A stretch of DNA of 64,000 nucleotides from Bradyrhizobium sp. SZCCT0231 (GTDB lineage Bacteria > Pseudomonadota > Alphaproteobacteria > Rhizobiales > Xanthobacteraceae): contig NZ_JAFCKP010000008.1 of the NCBI RefSeq assembly GCF_018130245.1, forward strand, positions 124,001 through 188,000. The letters are read 5' to 3'. Every line of letters begins with the position of its first letter. Within the stretch, counting starts at the first letter, position 1. The translations under genes and the position numbers were made by a program. Of this stretch, positions 28,609-37,289 are shown piece by piece. The notes under the pieces were generated by a model. That model was not told where the DNA came from. It did no database searches and was given only the letters and a program-made list of their open reading frames with translations.

Positions 28609-30198
28609 ATGATGTTCAGGACAATCGCGATCGTTGCTGGCTTGGGACTGGCGCTCGCCGGAACAGTGGAGGCCCAGACACCGCGCAAGGGCGGAACCAT
28701 CCGGATGACGGCGCCCTATGGCTCGAGCTTCACCAGCCTGGACATTCACACCACGCAGCGCGCCCAGGACGAGATCTACGCCAAGGCCCTGCACCGGTCG
28801 CTCTACATCTGGAATTCCGCGCAAGGAAAGCCGGTGCTGGAACTCGCCAGGGAGGATGTGGTCTCGGGCGGAGGTCTCGTGCACACCTTCAAGCTGCGCG
28901 ACGATGCCTATTTCCACAACGGCCGCAAGATGACCGCCGACGACGTCATCTGGTCCTACAACCGCATCATGGACGGCAGCAAAGCCTATCCCGGCGCGCG
29001 TTACGTCCGCGTGATCGAGGGCGCCGCTGCGGTGGAGAAGGGCCAGGCCAAGGACATCTCCGGCCTGAAGAAGATCGACGACTTCACCATCGAGATGAAG
29101 CTGACCGAGAAGGTCGATCCCGGCTTCTACTTCTTCACCGCGCTGACCTCGATCTATCCTGCCGACGAGGCGGCCAAGGAGAGCTTTATCCAGAAGCCGA
29201 TCGGTCTTGGACCCTTCAAGTTCGTCGAGCACGTGCCGGGATCGCGCATCGTCCTGGAGCGCTGGGATCGGTTCTACAGGCCCGGCAGGCCCTACGCAGA
29301 CAAGGTCATCGTCTCGGTCATGGGCGAGGCCGCGGCACGCGATGTCGCCTTCCGCAACAAGGAGATCGACACCTCGGTGCTGGGACCTGCGCAGTACGTC
29401 GCCTACCAGTCCGACGCGGACCTCAAGGGCACCATCGTCGAGGTCGCCGAGGTGTTTACGCGCTACATGGGCATGAACACCTCGTTCAAGCCGTTCGCCG
29501 ACAAACGCGTCCGGCAGGCGATCAACTACGCGATCGACACCGACCTGATCATCAACAAGCTGGTCAAGGGCAAGGCCTATCGCGCCAGCAGCTGGCTGCC
29601 GCTGACCTCGCCGCTCTACGACAAGACCATGAAGCCCTACGCTTACGACCCAGCCAAGGCCAAACAGCTGCTCGCGGAGGCGGGCTATCCCAACGGCTTC
29701 GAATTCGAATGGACCACCAGCCAGAACGAAAGCTGGGGCCTGCCGATCGTCACGGCCGTCATCCCGATGCTCGACAAGGTCGGCATCAAGGCCAAGGTCA
29801 AGCAGGTCGAGACCGCGGTGCTAGCGGAAGTGGTCCGCAGCGGCGACTACCAGGCCTTCATCTATTCCCAGGCGACCGGCCCGGATCCCCAGGCGGCGCT
29901 CAAATGCTTCCACTCGGCGACGCCGCAATCGGCCTGCAACTACATGAATTTTAGGAACACCGATTTCGACAAGCTGGTCGACGAGGCCGGGCAGGTGGAC
30001 GACCCCGCAAAGCGCGGCCAGCTGCTGCAGAAGGCCAATGCGCTGCTCTACGAGGAGGCGCCGGTCTGGTTCTTCAACTACAACAAGGCGGTCATGGCGG
30101 TGCAGCCGTGGCTGAAGGGAATTCAGCTGAACGCGACGGAGCTGACCCACCAGAACGTCGAGGACCTCTGGGTCGACGAGACCTCGCCCGCGAAGTGA
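28609..30198 (+). CDS. ABC transporter substrate-binding protein, family 5 (peptide type)
   Basis: This 529-residue periplasmic protein has a signal peptide (MMFRTIAIVAGLGLALAGTV, cleavage near EAQ) and the SBP_bac_5 fold of DppA/OppA proteins. Visible landmarks are GGTIRMTAPYG at the mature N-terminus, DAYFHNGRKMTADDVIWSYN (family signature), FADKRVRQAINYAIDTDLI and YDPAKAKQLLAEAGYPNGFE. It starts a five-gene operon with two permeases and two ATPases. GGGGGAACAC precedes ATG 28609. The ligand could be a di- or oligopeptide, glutathione, an opine or a glycoside; sequence alone does not decide. Confidence 0.9.
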   Translation: MMFRTIAIVAGLGLALAGTVEAQTPRKGGTIRMTAPYGSSFTSLDIHTTQRAQDEIYAKALHRSLYIWNSAQGKPVLELAREDVVSGGGLVHTFKLRDDAYFHNGRKMTADDVIWSYNRIMDGSKAYPGARYVRVIEGAAAVEKGQAKDISGLKKIDDFTIEMKLTEKVDPGFYFFTALTSIYPADEAAKESFIQKPIGLGPFKFVEHVPGSRIVLERWDRFYRPGRPYADKVIVSVMGEAAARDVAFRNKEIDTSVLGPAQYVAYQSDADLKGTIVEVAEVFTRYMGMNTSFKPFADKRVRQAINYAIDTDLIINKLVKGKAYRASSWLPLTSPLYDKTMKPYAYDPAKAKQLLAEAGYPNGFEFEWTTSQNESWGLPIVTAVIPMLDKVGIKAKVKQVETAVLAEVVRSGDYQAFIYSQATGPDPQAALKCFHSATPQSACNYMNFRNTDFDKLVDEAGQVDDPAKRGQLLQKANALLYEEAPVWFFNYNKAVMAVQPWLKGIQLNATELTHQNVEDLWVDETSPAK

Positions 30199-30252
30199 CA
30201 CGCGCGCTCCCTCCAGCGCCACAGGCGAGGGAGGGAGCGGGGAAAAGTTGAG

Positions 30253-31176
30253 ATGCTCTCGTTCCTGATCCGTCGCCTTCTGCAGACCATTCCGACCGTG
30301 CTCGCCGTCGTGCTGCTGGTCTTCGTGCTGTTCAGCGTCGTTCCCGGCAGCATCGTCTCGACCATGAGCGACGACAGCGATCCGCAGGTCGAGCTGCGCA
30401 TGAAGAAGCAGCTCGGCCTCGACCAGCCCGTCTACATGCGCTTCGGCGCCTATGTCGCGAGGCTTGCGACCGGTGATCTGGGGGCCTCGTTCCGGACCCG
30501 CGAGCCTGTTACGACCATGATCGCCAAGCGGGCATGGCCGACGCTGCAGCTGATCTTCGCCTCGATGGCGTTTGCGGTTCTGCTCGGCGTGCCGCTCGGC
30601 TTCGTCGCGGCCTTGCGACCAGGCAGCCTCGTCGACACCGTCTCGATGGTCCTGGCGGTGTCGGGCCTGTCATTGGCCAAGTTCTGGCTCGGGCTGCTCT
30701 TGATGTACCTGTTCGCCTTGAGGCTCGGCTGGCTGCCGAGTTTCGGCTATGGCGATGGCAGCCTCAAATATCTGATCCTGCCCGCCGTGACGCTCGGCGT
30801 CTCGCCGATGGCGCTGCTGGCCCGGACGACGCGCGCCGCGGTCCTCGAGATCATGACCGCGGACTTCGTCCGCACCGCGCGCTCGAAGGGCATGAGCGAG
30901 ACCAGGGTCGTGAAATGGCACGTGATGCGCAACGCGCTCGTCCTCATCCTCACGACCATGGGCCTGCAATTCGGCGCGCTGATGGGGCAGGCGGTCGTCG
31001 TCGAGAAACTGTTCTCCTGGCCTGGCATCGGCTCGCTGCTGGTCGACAGCGTGCTCCAGCGCGACATTCCCGCCGTCCAGGGCTCCATTCTCGTGGTGGT
31101 GCTGTTCTTTCTCGCGATCAATCTCTTGATCGACGTTCTCTACGGCGTGATCGATCCGAGGATCAGATACGCATGA
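30253..31176 (+). CDS. Peptide-type ABC transporter permease (DppB-like)
   Basis: This 307-residue inner-membrane permease has six helices with the DppB/OppB N-terminal signature FLIRRLLQTIPTVLAVVLLV and KKQLGLDQPVYMRFGAYVA. The EAA coupling loop to the ATPases is near DFVRTARSKGMSETRVVKWH. It follows the binding-protein gene after 54 bases and overlaps the second permease by 4 bases. Confidence 0.93.
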   Translation: MLSFLIRRLLQTIPTVLAVVLLVFVLFSVVPGSIVSTMSDDSDPQVELRMKKQLGLDQPVYMRFGAYVARLATGDLGASFRTREPVTTMIAKRAWPTLQLIFASMAFAVLLGVPLGFVAALRPGSLVDTVSMVLAVSGLSLAKFWLGLLLMYLFALRLGWLPSFGYGDGSLKYLILPAVTLGVSPMALLARTTRAAVLEIMTADFVRTARSKGMSETRVVKWHVMRNALVLILTTMGLQFGALMGQAVVVEKLFSWPGIGSLLVDSVLQRDIPAVQGSILVVVLFFLAINLLIDVLYGVIDPRIRYA

Positions 31177-31994
31177 AGCTCCGCGCCAATCTCGTCGTCG
31201 GCGGATCGTTGTTCGTGCTTGCGATCATCGTCGGCCTGCTCGCGCCCTGGCTGGCTCACACCGATCCCGTCATGGACGCCAATCTGATGAATGCGGAGGA
31301 GCCTCCGAGCTGGACCTGGTGGTTCGGCACCGACGGGCAGGGCCGCGACATCTATTCCCGCGTCGTCTACGGCGCCCGCATTTCGCTGACGGTCGGCATC
31401 GTCTCCCAGCTCATCAACAGCGTCATCGGCGTGGGACTCGGTCTGAGCGCCGGCTATTTTGGCGGCTGGTGGGACGATGTCGTCAATGCCCTGACCAATC
31501 TGATGCTCGCGATCCCCTCGCTGATCTTCGCACTCGCCATCATGGCGGTGCTTGGTCCCGGTCTGACCAGCCTCTTGATCGCACTCGGCCTGACCAACTG
31601 GTCCTTCACCTGCCGGCTCGCGCGCGCCTCGGCGCTGTCGCTGCGGAATCAGGGCTATGTGCAGGCGGCAACCGTGCTCGGCTACGGCGATCTGCGCATC
31701 ATGATCACGCAGCTGCTGCCGAACATGTTAGGGCCGATCGTCGTCATCGGCACGCTCGGCATGGGCAGCGCGGTCCTGTCCGAAGCTGCATTGTCGTTCC
31801 TCGGTCTCGGCGTCCGCCCGCCTTTTCCGAGCTGGGGCAGCATGTTGTCGGAAGCTCGCGAGCAGATCACGACGGCGCCGTGGCTCTCGGTGTTTCCCGG
31901 CCTTGCCATCTTCCTGACCGTGCTCGGCCTCAATCTTCTCGGTGATGGCCTGCGCGACATCCTCGATCCCCAATCGCGGACCCGGCGGACATGA
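31173..31994 (+). CDS. Peptide-type ABC transporter permease (DppC-like)
   Basis: This 273-residue inner-membrane permease starts at 31173 in an ATGA overlap with the preceding gene; the longer frame from 30534 is a shadow. The DppC-type motif WWFGTDGQGRDIYSRVVYGA follows the first helix, and the EAA loop lies near RNQGYVQAATVLGYGDLRI. The C-terminal stretch LNLLGDGLRDILDPQSR is typical of the family. Its stop overlaps the first ATPase gene by 4 bases. Confidence 0.93.
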   Translation: MKLRANLVVGGSLFVLAIIVGLLAPWLAHTDPVMDANLMNAEEPPSWTWWFGTDGQGRDIYSRVVYGARISLTVGIVSQLINSVIGVGLGLSAGYFGGWWDDVVNALTNLMLAIPSLIFALAIMAVLGPGLTSLLIALGLTNWSFTCRLARASALSLRNQGYVQAATVLGYGDLRIMITQLLPNMLGPIVVIGTLGMGSAVLSEAALSFLGLGVRPPFPSWGSMLSEAREQITTAPWLSVFPGLAIFLTVLGLNLLGDGLRDILDPQSRTRRT

Positions 31995-32971
31995 CCGGCG
32001 CGCCGCTGATCGAGGTCGAGAATCTCCGCATCGATCTCGACGACGGATCGAGGCGCGTTGCGGCGGCCGAAGGCATTTCATTCCGCATCGACCGTGGCGA
32101 GACGTTCGGCCTTGTCGGCGAATCCGGCTGCGGCAAGAGCATCACCGCGCTCGCCTTGATCGGCCTGCTGCGGCCGCCCTTGTCGGTCGGCGGCGGCGTC
32201 ATCCGGTTCGAGGGAAAGGAAATCCAGCACCTATCCGCCGCCAGGCAACGGGAGCTGCGCGGCAACCGCATCGCCATGATCTTCCAGGAGCCGATGACGG
32301 CGCTGAACCCGGTCTCGCCGGTGGGACGACAGATCGCCGAGATGTTCGTGCTGCACAAGGGCAAGAGCTGGCGGGAGGCCAACCAGCTGGCGGTCGAGTC
32401 GCTCGCGAGCGTCCGCGTCCCCGCGCCCGAGCGGCGCGTGAAGGATTACCCGCATCAGCTGTCCGGCGGCATGCGCCAGCGCGTCATGATCGCCATCGCG
32501 CTCGCCTGCGGTCCGGACCTCCTGATCGCCGACGAGCCGACCACCGCGCTCGACGTCACCGTGCAGGCGGAGATCATCGAGCTGATGCGGAATCTGTGCG
32601 CCGAGCGGGGAACGGCGATCCTGATGATCAGCCACGATCTCGGCCTCGTTGCCAATGTCTGCCGCCGCGTCGCCGTCATGTATGCCGGCCGCATCGTCGA
32701 GGAGCGCGGCTCGGCCGATATCTTCCGCGCGCCCTCGCATCCCTATACGCAAGGGCTCGTCGACTCCCTGCCGCGGCTGGGCAGCCGCGCTGCGCTCGGC
32801 CGCAGCAGGCTGAAGGAGATTGCGGGCGTCGTGCCGGCGATCACGAATTTCCCGGATGGCTGCCGGTTCAATCCGCGTTGCGCGCAGGCGACCGACATTT
32901 GTCGGACAGCCGCGCCCAAGACGGATTTGCTGGAGGCGGGCGGCTTGGTCAGGTGTCACCACCATGCATGA
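31991..32971 (+). CDS. Peptide ABC transporter ATP-binding protein (DppD-like)
   Basis: This 326-residue cytoplasmic ATPase has Walker [10 protein letters not shown]-loop [14 protein letters not shown], signature [15 protein letters not shown], Walker [13 protein letters not shown] and H-loop MISHDLG. The C-terminal oligopeptide-transporter extension has [15 protein letters not shown] with two cysteines that, in this family, can hold an iron-sulfur cluster in some members. It pairs with the next gene as a heterodimer. Confidence 0.94.
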   Translation: MTGAPLIEVENLRIDLDDGSRRVAAAEGISFRIDRGETFGLVGESGCGKSITALALIGLLRPPLSVGGGVIRFEGKEIQHLSAARQRELRGNRIAMIFQEPMTALNPVSPVGRQIAEMFVLHKGKSWREANQLAVESLASVRVPAPERRVKDYPHQLSGGMRQRVMIAIALACGPDLLIADEPTTALDVTVQAEIIELMRNLCAERGTAILMISHDLGLVANVCRRVAVMYAGRIVEERGSADIFRAPSHPYTQGLVDSLPRLGSRAALGRSRLKEIAGVVPAITNFPDGCRFNPRCAQATDICRTAAPKTDLLEAGGLVRCHHHA

Positions 32972-34007
32972 ACCGCAAGACATGCGAGGTGAAGCCTGGC
33001 GGGACGACGGTCTCATTCTCAGCATCGAGGATCTCGCGGTTCATTTCCCGCTGGGAGGCGGCTTGCTGGGCCGCGGCCGGCGGCTGCTGCGAGCGGTTGA
33101 CGGTGTCGATCTCAGGCTGAAGCGCGGCGAATGCCTCGGCCTCGTCGGCGAGTCCGGGTCCGGCAAGTCGACGGTCGCATTGTCGATCCTCGGTTTGCTG
33201 ACGCCGACGCGCGGCCGCATCGTGCTGGACGGGCAGGTCATGACCGTCAGGCAGTCCGGCGATCGCAAGGCGCTGGCCCGCATCGTGCAGATGGTGTTTC
33301 AGGATCCCTACGCCTCGCTCAATCCGCGCCAGACCGTTCGTCGCACGCTCGAAGATCCCCTGCGTGTGCATGGGGTGACCGCGAAAAGCGAGATCGAGGA
33401 CCGCGTCACGACCATGCTGCGGCATGTGGGACTGCGCCCCGAGCAGGCCGACCGCTACCCGCACGAGTTCTCAGGCGGCCAGCGCCAGCGTATCGGCATC
33501 GCCCGCGCGCTGATCCTCAATCCCAGGATCGTCATCTGCGACGAGCCGGTCTCGGCGCTCGACGTCTCGATCCGCGCCCAGATCATCAATCTGCTGCTGG
33601 AGCTGAAGGAAACGCTCGGCCTGTCCTACATCATGATCAGCCACGACCTCGGCGTCGTCGAGCACATGAGCGACCGCGTCGCCGTGATGTATCTCGGCCG
33701 CATCGTCGAGAACGGCCATTGGCGTGAGATCTTCGAACAGCCGGCGCACCCCTACACGCAAGCCCTGATCGCCGCCATCCCCGATCCCCTGCGCCATGCA
33801 CCGCTGGCGACAACAGGCGGCGACCTTCCCAATCCCCTCGATCCGCCGAACGGCTGCGCCTTCAGCCCGCGCTGCCGTCATGCGGAGACGGTGTGCCGGA
33901 GCGAACCGGGGCCAACGCTGGAAACGCGCGCCGATGGGCATGCGGTGCGGTGCTGGCGGAGTGAGGAGATTGCGGGGCGGTCGGCATTAGTTTCGGCGGA
34001 GGGCTGA
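32964..34007 (+). CDS. Peptide ABC transporter ATP-binding protein (DppF-like)
   Basis: This 347-residue cytoplasmic ATPase starts at 32964 and overlaps the previous gene by 8 bases. It has Walker A GESGSGKSTVALS, Q-loop VFQDPYASLNPRQ, signature FSGGQRQRIGIARAL, Walker B VICDEPVSALDVS and H-loop MISHDLGVVEH. The C-terminal domain has GCAFSPRCRHAETVC. It is the last gene of the operon. Confidence 0.94.
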   Translation: MHEPQDMRGEAWRDDGLILSIEDLAVHFPLGGGLLGRGRRLLRAVDGVDLRLKRGECLGLVGESGSGKSTVALSILGLLTPTRGRIVLDGQVMTVRQSGDRKALARIVQMVFQDPYASLNPRQTVRRTLEDPLRVHGVTAKSEIEDRVTTMLRHVGLRPEQADRYPHEFSGGQRQRIGIARALILNPRIVICDEPVSALDVSIRAQIINLLLELKETLGLSYIMISHDLGVVEHMSDRVAVMYLGRIVENGHWREIFEQPAHPYTQALIAAIPDPLRHAPLATTGGDLPNPLDPPNGCAFSPRCRHAETVCRSEPGPTLETRADGHAVRCWRSEEIAGRSALVSAEG

Positions 34008-34304
34008 TGCGCCGAAGGGGGAAGGCGCGTCTATTCCACCAGGGCGTGTACTCACAGAAAGGCGAATATGTCAGCTTCGAAGGCATAGGGAAGTCTTGTG
34101 ATCAATCAGAGCATTATCGCACGTGACCCGGAGCGGACGTCTTGCGCACTAGCTGGCGACTATGCAGCCCCATTTGTGCCGAACATGCTATAGCGCCGTC
34201 TGCGGTTAGCTGACCGGATGTTTTCGTGCCACAGTTCGTCGTCTTTTGCGAGGAGCAGGCGGAAACCAGTTGGCCTTTGACCGAGATCGAGCTACCTGTA
34301 GCTC
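34008..34304 (+). other. Intergenic region before the radical SAM gene, with start-abutting hairpin
   Basis: No gene is seen in these 297 bases. Directly before the next ATG is a perfect inverted repeat GAGCTAC (34289-34295) and GTAGCTC (34298-34304) separated by two bases. It occupies the space where a Shine-Dalgarno would sit, and no AGGAG-type site is visible. It could hold the initiation region in a stem. Confidence 0.5.
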
Positions 34305-36065
34305 ATGGGGAAGAACAAGACTTTTCGGCTTGTTCTGATCAAGCCGTCACATTACGACGACGATGGCTACGTCATTCGATGGTGGCGCGGCGGCCTGCCT
34401 TCGAATTCACTAGCCTGCCTTTACGGCATCGCGCTCGATTGTCGTGAACGCGGGGTTCTCGGGCCCGATTGCAACATCGAGATCGACGCCATCGATGAGA
34501 CCAACTGGAAGGTGCGTGTCGCGGATCTGGCGCGCGCGATCAAGGCCGCGGAGGCCGGCATGGTGATGCTGGTCGGGGTCCAGTCCAACCAGTTTCCCCG
34601 ATCGCTCGATCTGGCGAGACAGTTTCGCAAGCTCGGAATCCACGTTGCGATCGGCGGCTTCCATGTATCCGGCACCCTCTCGATGTTGCCGGAACGCGAT
34701 CCCGGCGTTCAGGAGATGATGGACCTCGGTGTGTCGGTCTTCGCAGGCGAAGCCGAGGGACGGCTCGAGGAGCTGTTGCAGGATGCGGTCGCCGGGCGAT
34801 TGCAGCCTCTCTACAACTACATCGACGATCTGCCACACCTGGAGAGCCAGCCTTTGCCGATCATTCCCCGCCAGCAGATCGGACGGGTCATCGGCCACAC
34901 CACGAGCTTCGACGCGGGGCGCGGCTGCCCGTTCCAGTGCTCGTTCTGCACCATCATTAACGTGCAGGGCCGCAAGTCGCGACGCCGCAGCGCCGACGAC
35001 ATCGAGGCCGTGATCCGCGCCAACGTCGCTCAGGGCGTCTTCGCCTTCTTTCTCACCGACGACAATTTTGCGCGCAACAAGGATTGGGAGATTTTGCTCG
35101 ACCGCATCATCGCGCTGCGCGAGAAGGAGGGCTGGGACCTCCGTTTCACGATCCAGGTCGACACGCTCTGCCACAAGCTGCCTAACTTCATCGAGAAATG
35201 CGCCAAGGCCGGCGTCCGGCGATGCTTCATTGGCCTCGAAAACATTAACCCGGACAGTCTGCTCGGCGCCAAGAAGCGGCAGAACAAGATCACCGACTAT
35301 CGCGAGATGATGATGGCCTGGAAGAGGGCCAGGATCATGACCGTCGGCGGCTACATTATTGGCTTTCCCAACGACACACCGGAATCGATCGTCCGCGACA
35401 TCGAGATCATCAAGCATGAGCTGCCGATCGACATGCTGGAGTTCTTCTTCCTGACGCCGCTGCCGGGCTCGGAAGATCACAAGACGCTCTCCTTGAAGGG
35501 CGTCGCGATGGATGTGGACCTCAACAAATACGACCTGGACCACGTCACGACGGACCACCTCGCCATGTCCAAGGCGGACTGGGAGCGGGCCTACGAGCTC
35601 GCCTGGAACACCTATTACAGCTGGGAGCACATCGAGACGCTGATGCGGCGTGCCGCGGCGACGGGCAATAATGTCGGCAAGATCGGCACCTACGCGCTCT
35701 ATTTCAAAGGCTACCATCCCATCGAGCGCGTCCATCCGCTCGAAGGGGGTGTGCTGCGGCTGAAGAGCCGCGACGAGCGCCGTCCGCATCTGCCGGTCGA
35801 GCCGGCCTGGTCGTTTTATCCTCGCTATGCCGCCGACACCGCCGTGAAGGCCGTACAATGGGCTTCGCTCGCTCTGCGCCTCCACCGGCTGGCGCGCAAG
35901 GTCAAGTCGGATCCGCACCGGCTCGCCTATCTCGATGCGGCGATCACACTGCAGGCTGACGAGACCGCGAGTCTGGATTTGTATAAGACGCGGTCCAGCC
36001 AGGCGTTTCTCGATCAGCGGCGGCATATCGAAGAGGCACAGAAACCTAAGTTAGCCGGGGGATAG
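34305..36065 (+). CDS. B12-binding-type radical SAM protein, function unknown
   Basis: The protein has 586 residues. The N-terminal 180 residues have a Rossmann-like cobalamin-binding-type domain (VMLVGVQSNQFPRSLDLARQ, GIHVAIGGFHVSG) without an evident DxHxxG motif. The radical SAM core follows with the cluster motif CPFQCSFC (Cys208, Cys212, Cys215), then FFLTDDNFARNKDWEIL, GVRRCFIGLENINPDSLLGA and GGYIIGFPNDTPESI. The last 150 residues are a helical, Arg-rich domain. The pattern resembles the class B methylase and hopanoid or phytochrome-pathway B12 radical SAM enzymes, but I cannot assign a substrate. It is monocistronic, so context does not help. The start is supported by homology-like onset (RLVLIKPSHYDDDGY) but lacks a Shine-Dalgarno. 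Confidence 0.85.
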   Translation: MGKNKTFRLVLIKPSHYDDDGYVIRWWRGGLPSNSLACLYGIALDCRERGVLGPDCNIEIDAIDETNWKVRVADLARAIKAAEAGMVMLVGVQSNQFPRSLDLARQFRKLGIHVAIGGFHVSGTLSMLPERDPGVQEMMDLGVSVFAGEAEGRLEELLQDAVAGRLQPLYNYIDDLPHLESQPLPIIPRQQIGRVIGHTTSFDAGRGCPFQCSFCTIINVQGRKSRRRSADDIEAVIRANVAQGVFAFFLTDDNFARNKDWEILLDRIIALREKEGWDLRFTIQVDTLCHKLPNFIEKCAKAGVRRCFIGLENINPDSLLGAKKRQNKITDYREMMMAWKRARIMTVGGYIIGFPNDTPESIVRDIEIIKHELPIDMLEFFFLTPLPGSEDHKTLSLKGVAMDVDLNKYDLDHVTTDHLAMSKADWERAYELAWNTYYSWEHIETLMRRAAATGNNVGKIGTYALYFKGYHPIERVHPLEGGVLRLKSRDERRPHLPVEPAWSFYPRYAADTAVKAVQWASLALRLHRLARKVKSDPHRLAYLDAAITLQADETASLDLYKTRSSQAFLDQRRHIEEAQKPKLAGG

Positions 36066-36118
36066 GAGGCGTTGAGTTGAACGGCAGCCCTCAGCCTCGG
36101 CACGCAACCTTGTGCCCC

Positions 36119-36745
36119 TCAACTCCCGACGCCGCCGACCAGACGCGGGCGGCGATTTGCGAGCGGTTTCGCGGCGGGCAGGGTGCGTAGCCACGCGCGA
36201 AAACTGACGATCTCCGGACAATCCGCCGTGCCTTCCGGCGCAACCAGCCAATCGCCCGGGCTCGATCCCTCATCGATCCGCTCGCAGCGATAGCCCGGAT
36301 GGTGGCTTACGCCGCGGGCGATCAGCACGTCGACCTTGCCCTCGACGAGCTCGTGCAGGTCGGCGGGCTGCAGCACGCGCAAACCGATCTCTGCATGTGC
36401 ACTGCGAAACGCCGCAAGTTCGAGGCGGCGCAGGTCGTAACTGCCCTGGACCCCCAATTGCAGCAGCACGGCACCTTCCGGCTTCAGCTGCGAGGTCGCC
36501 TCGGCAATGTGGCGAAAGCCTTCGGAGATCCCGGGCAGATAGGCTTGGCCGGCCTCTGTGAGGATCAACTGCTTGTGCAGCCGCTCGAACAGTTGCACGC
36601 CGAGGCGCGCCTCCAGCGCTTTCACCTGCTGCCCCACGGCGGCGGGCGTGACGTGCAGCTCGTGCGCGGCCAGCTTGAAGCTGAGATGGCGCGCCGCGGC
36701 TTCGAAGGCGCGGAGCGCATTGAGCGGGGGAAGGGCGTAGGTCAT
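36119..36745 (-). CDS. LysR-family regulator with an internally deleted effector domain
   Basis: From ATG 36745 this is 208 residues, against about 300 for its family. The N-terminal helix-turn-helix is intact and GcvA-like (LPPLNALRAFEAAARHLSFK, VTPAAVGQQVKALEARLGV). The effector-binding domain begins normally (LVEGKVDVLIARGVSHHPGY), then jumps from RCERIDE to SSPGDWLVAPEGTADCPEIV, the usual C-terminal strand and helix. About 90 residues of subdomain II are missing, in frame. The full-length relative at 53618-54526 shows what is lost. The protein may still bind DNA and dimerise but probably not sense a normal effector. It is divergent from the ridA-like gene, which it probably regulates. Confidence 0.8.
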   Translation of the reverse strand: MTYALPPLNALRAFEAAARHLSFKLAAHELHVTPAAVGQQVKALEARLGVQLFERLHKQLILTEAGQAYLPGISEGFRHIAEATSQLKPEGAVLLQLGVQGSYDLRRLELAAFRSAHAEIGLRVLQPADLHELVEGKVDVLIARGVSHHPGYRCERIDEGSSPGDWLVAPEGTADCPEIVSFRAWLRTLPAAKPLANRRPRLVGGVGS

Positions 36746-36875
36746 CGCAACTGCACTTTGACACCGATAGGCCGCGGGCTTGCAATAGATTTTCTTGCGC
36801 TGAACCGCAGCAATGATGCTTTGCGCAGCAGGGATGCCGCCGGATACGGTCGGCCCGCAAATCCGGAGAAACGCC

Positions 36876-37268
36876 ATGCCGCCAGCTCACATCGCCAGCC
36901 ACAATCCCGCAACGGTTCATCCGCCCGCCGGCGGCTACTGCATGGGACTCGAGCTGAAGCAGCATCGCCGCCTGCTGTTCATCAGCGGCCAGGTGCCTCA
37001 AAAGTCCGACGGCACCGTGCCTGACGGCTTCGAGGCACAATGCGAGCAGGCCTGGCGCAATGTCAGGGAGGTGCTCGGCGCGGCAGGTCTTGGCGTCGAG
37101 CACTTGGTCAAGGTCACGACGTTCCTGACCGATCACAGTCAAGTCGTCACCAACCGCGCCATTCGCCGTGCGATGCTCGGGGAGCACCAGCCGGCTCTGA
37201 CCGTCGTGGTCGTCGAGACCGTCGACAGCAAATGGCTGCTGGAGATCGAGGCGATCGCCGCGGAATGA
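36876..37268 (+). CDS. RidA/YjgF family protein
   Basis: This 130-residue trimeric chorismate-mutase-like fold protein shows RRLLFISGQVPQKSDGTVPD, FEAQCEQAWRNVREVLGAAG and VKVTTFLTDHSQVVTNRA. Classical RidA enamine/imine deaminases have an Arg in the PARS motif near the end; here the matching stretch reads HQPALTVVVVETVD, so that Arg is absent and archetypal imine deaminase activity is doubtful. The start at 36876 has GGAGA upstream. It is followed 21 bases later by an ATC-hydrolase-like gene, presumably in one operon under the divergent LysR gene. Confidence 0.85.
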   Translation: MPPAHIASHNPATVHPPAGGYCMGLELKQHRRLLFISGQVPQKSDGTVPDGFEAQCEQAWRNVREVLGAAGLGVEHLVKVTTFLTDHSQVVTNRAIRRAMLGEHQPALTVVVVETVDSKWLLEIEAIAAE

Positions 37269-37289
37269 GGCGGCGTCGTCGATGCTGCA

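Noticed and set aside
34226-34447. 73-codon plus-strand frame overlapping the radical SAM start
   Set aside because: It conflicts with the conserved beginning of the radical SAM protein and has no Shine-Dalgarno or family.
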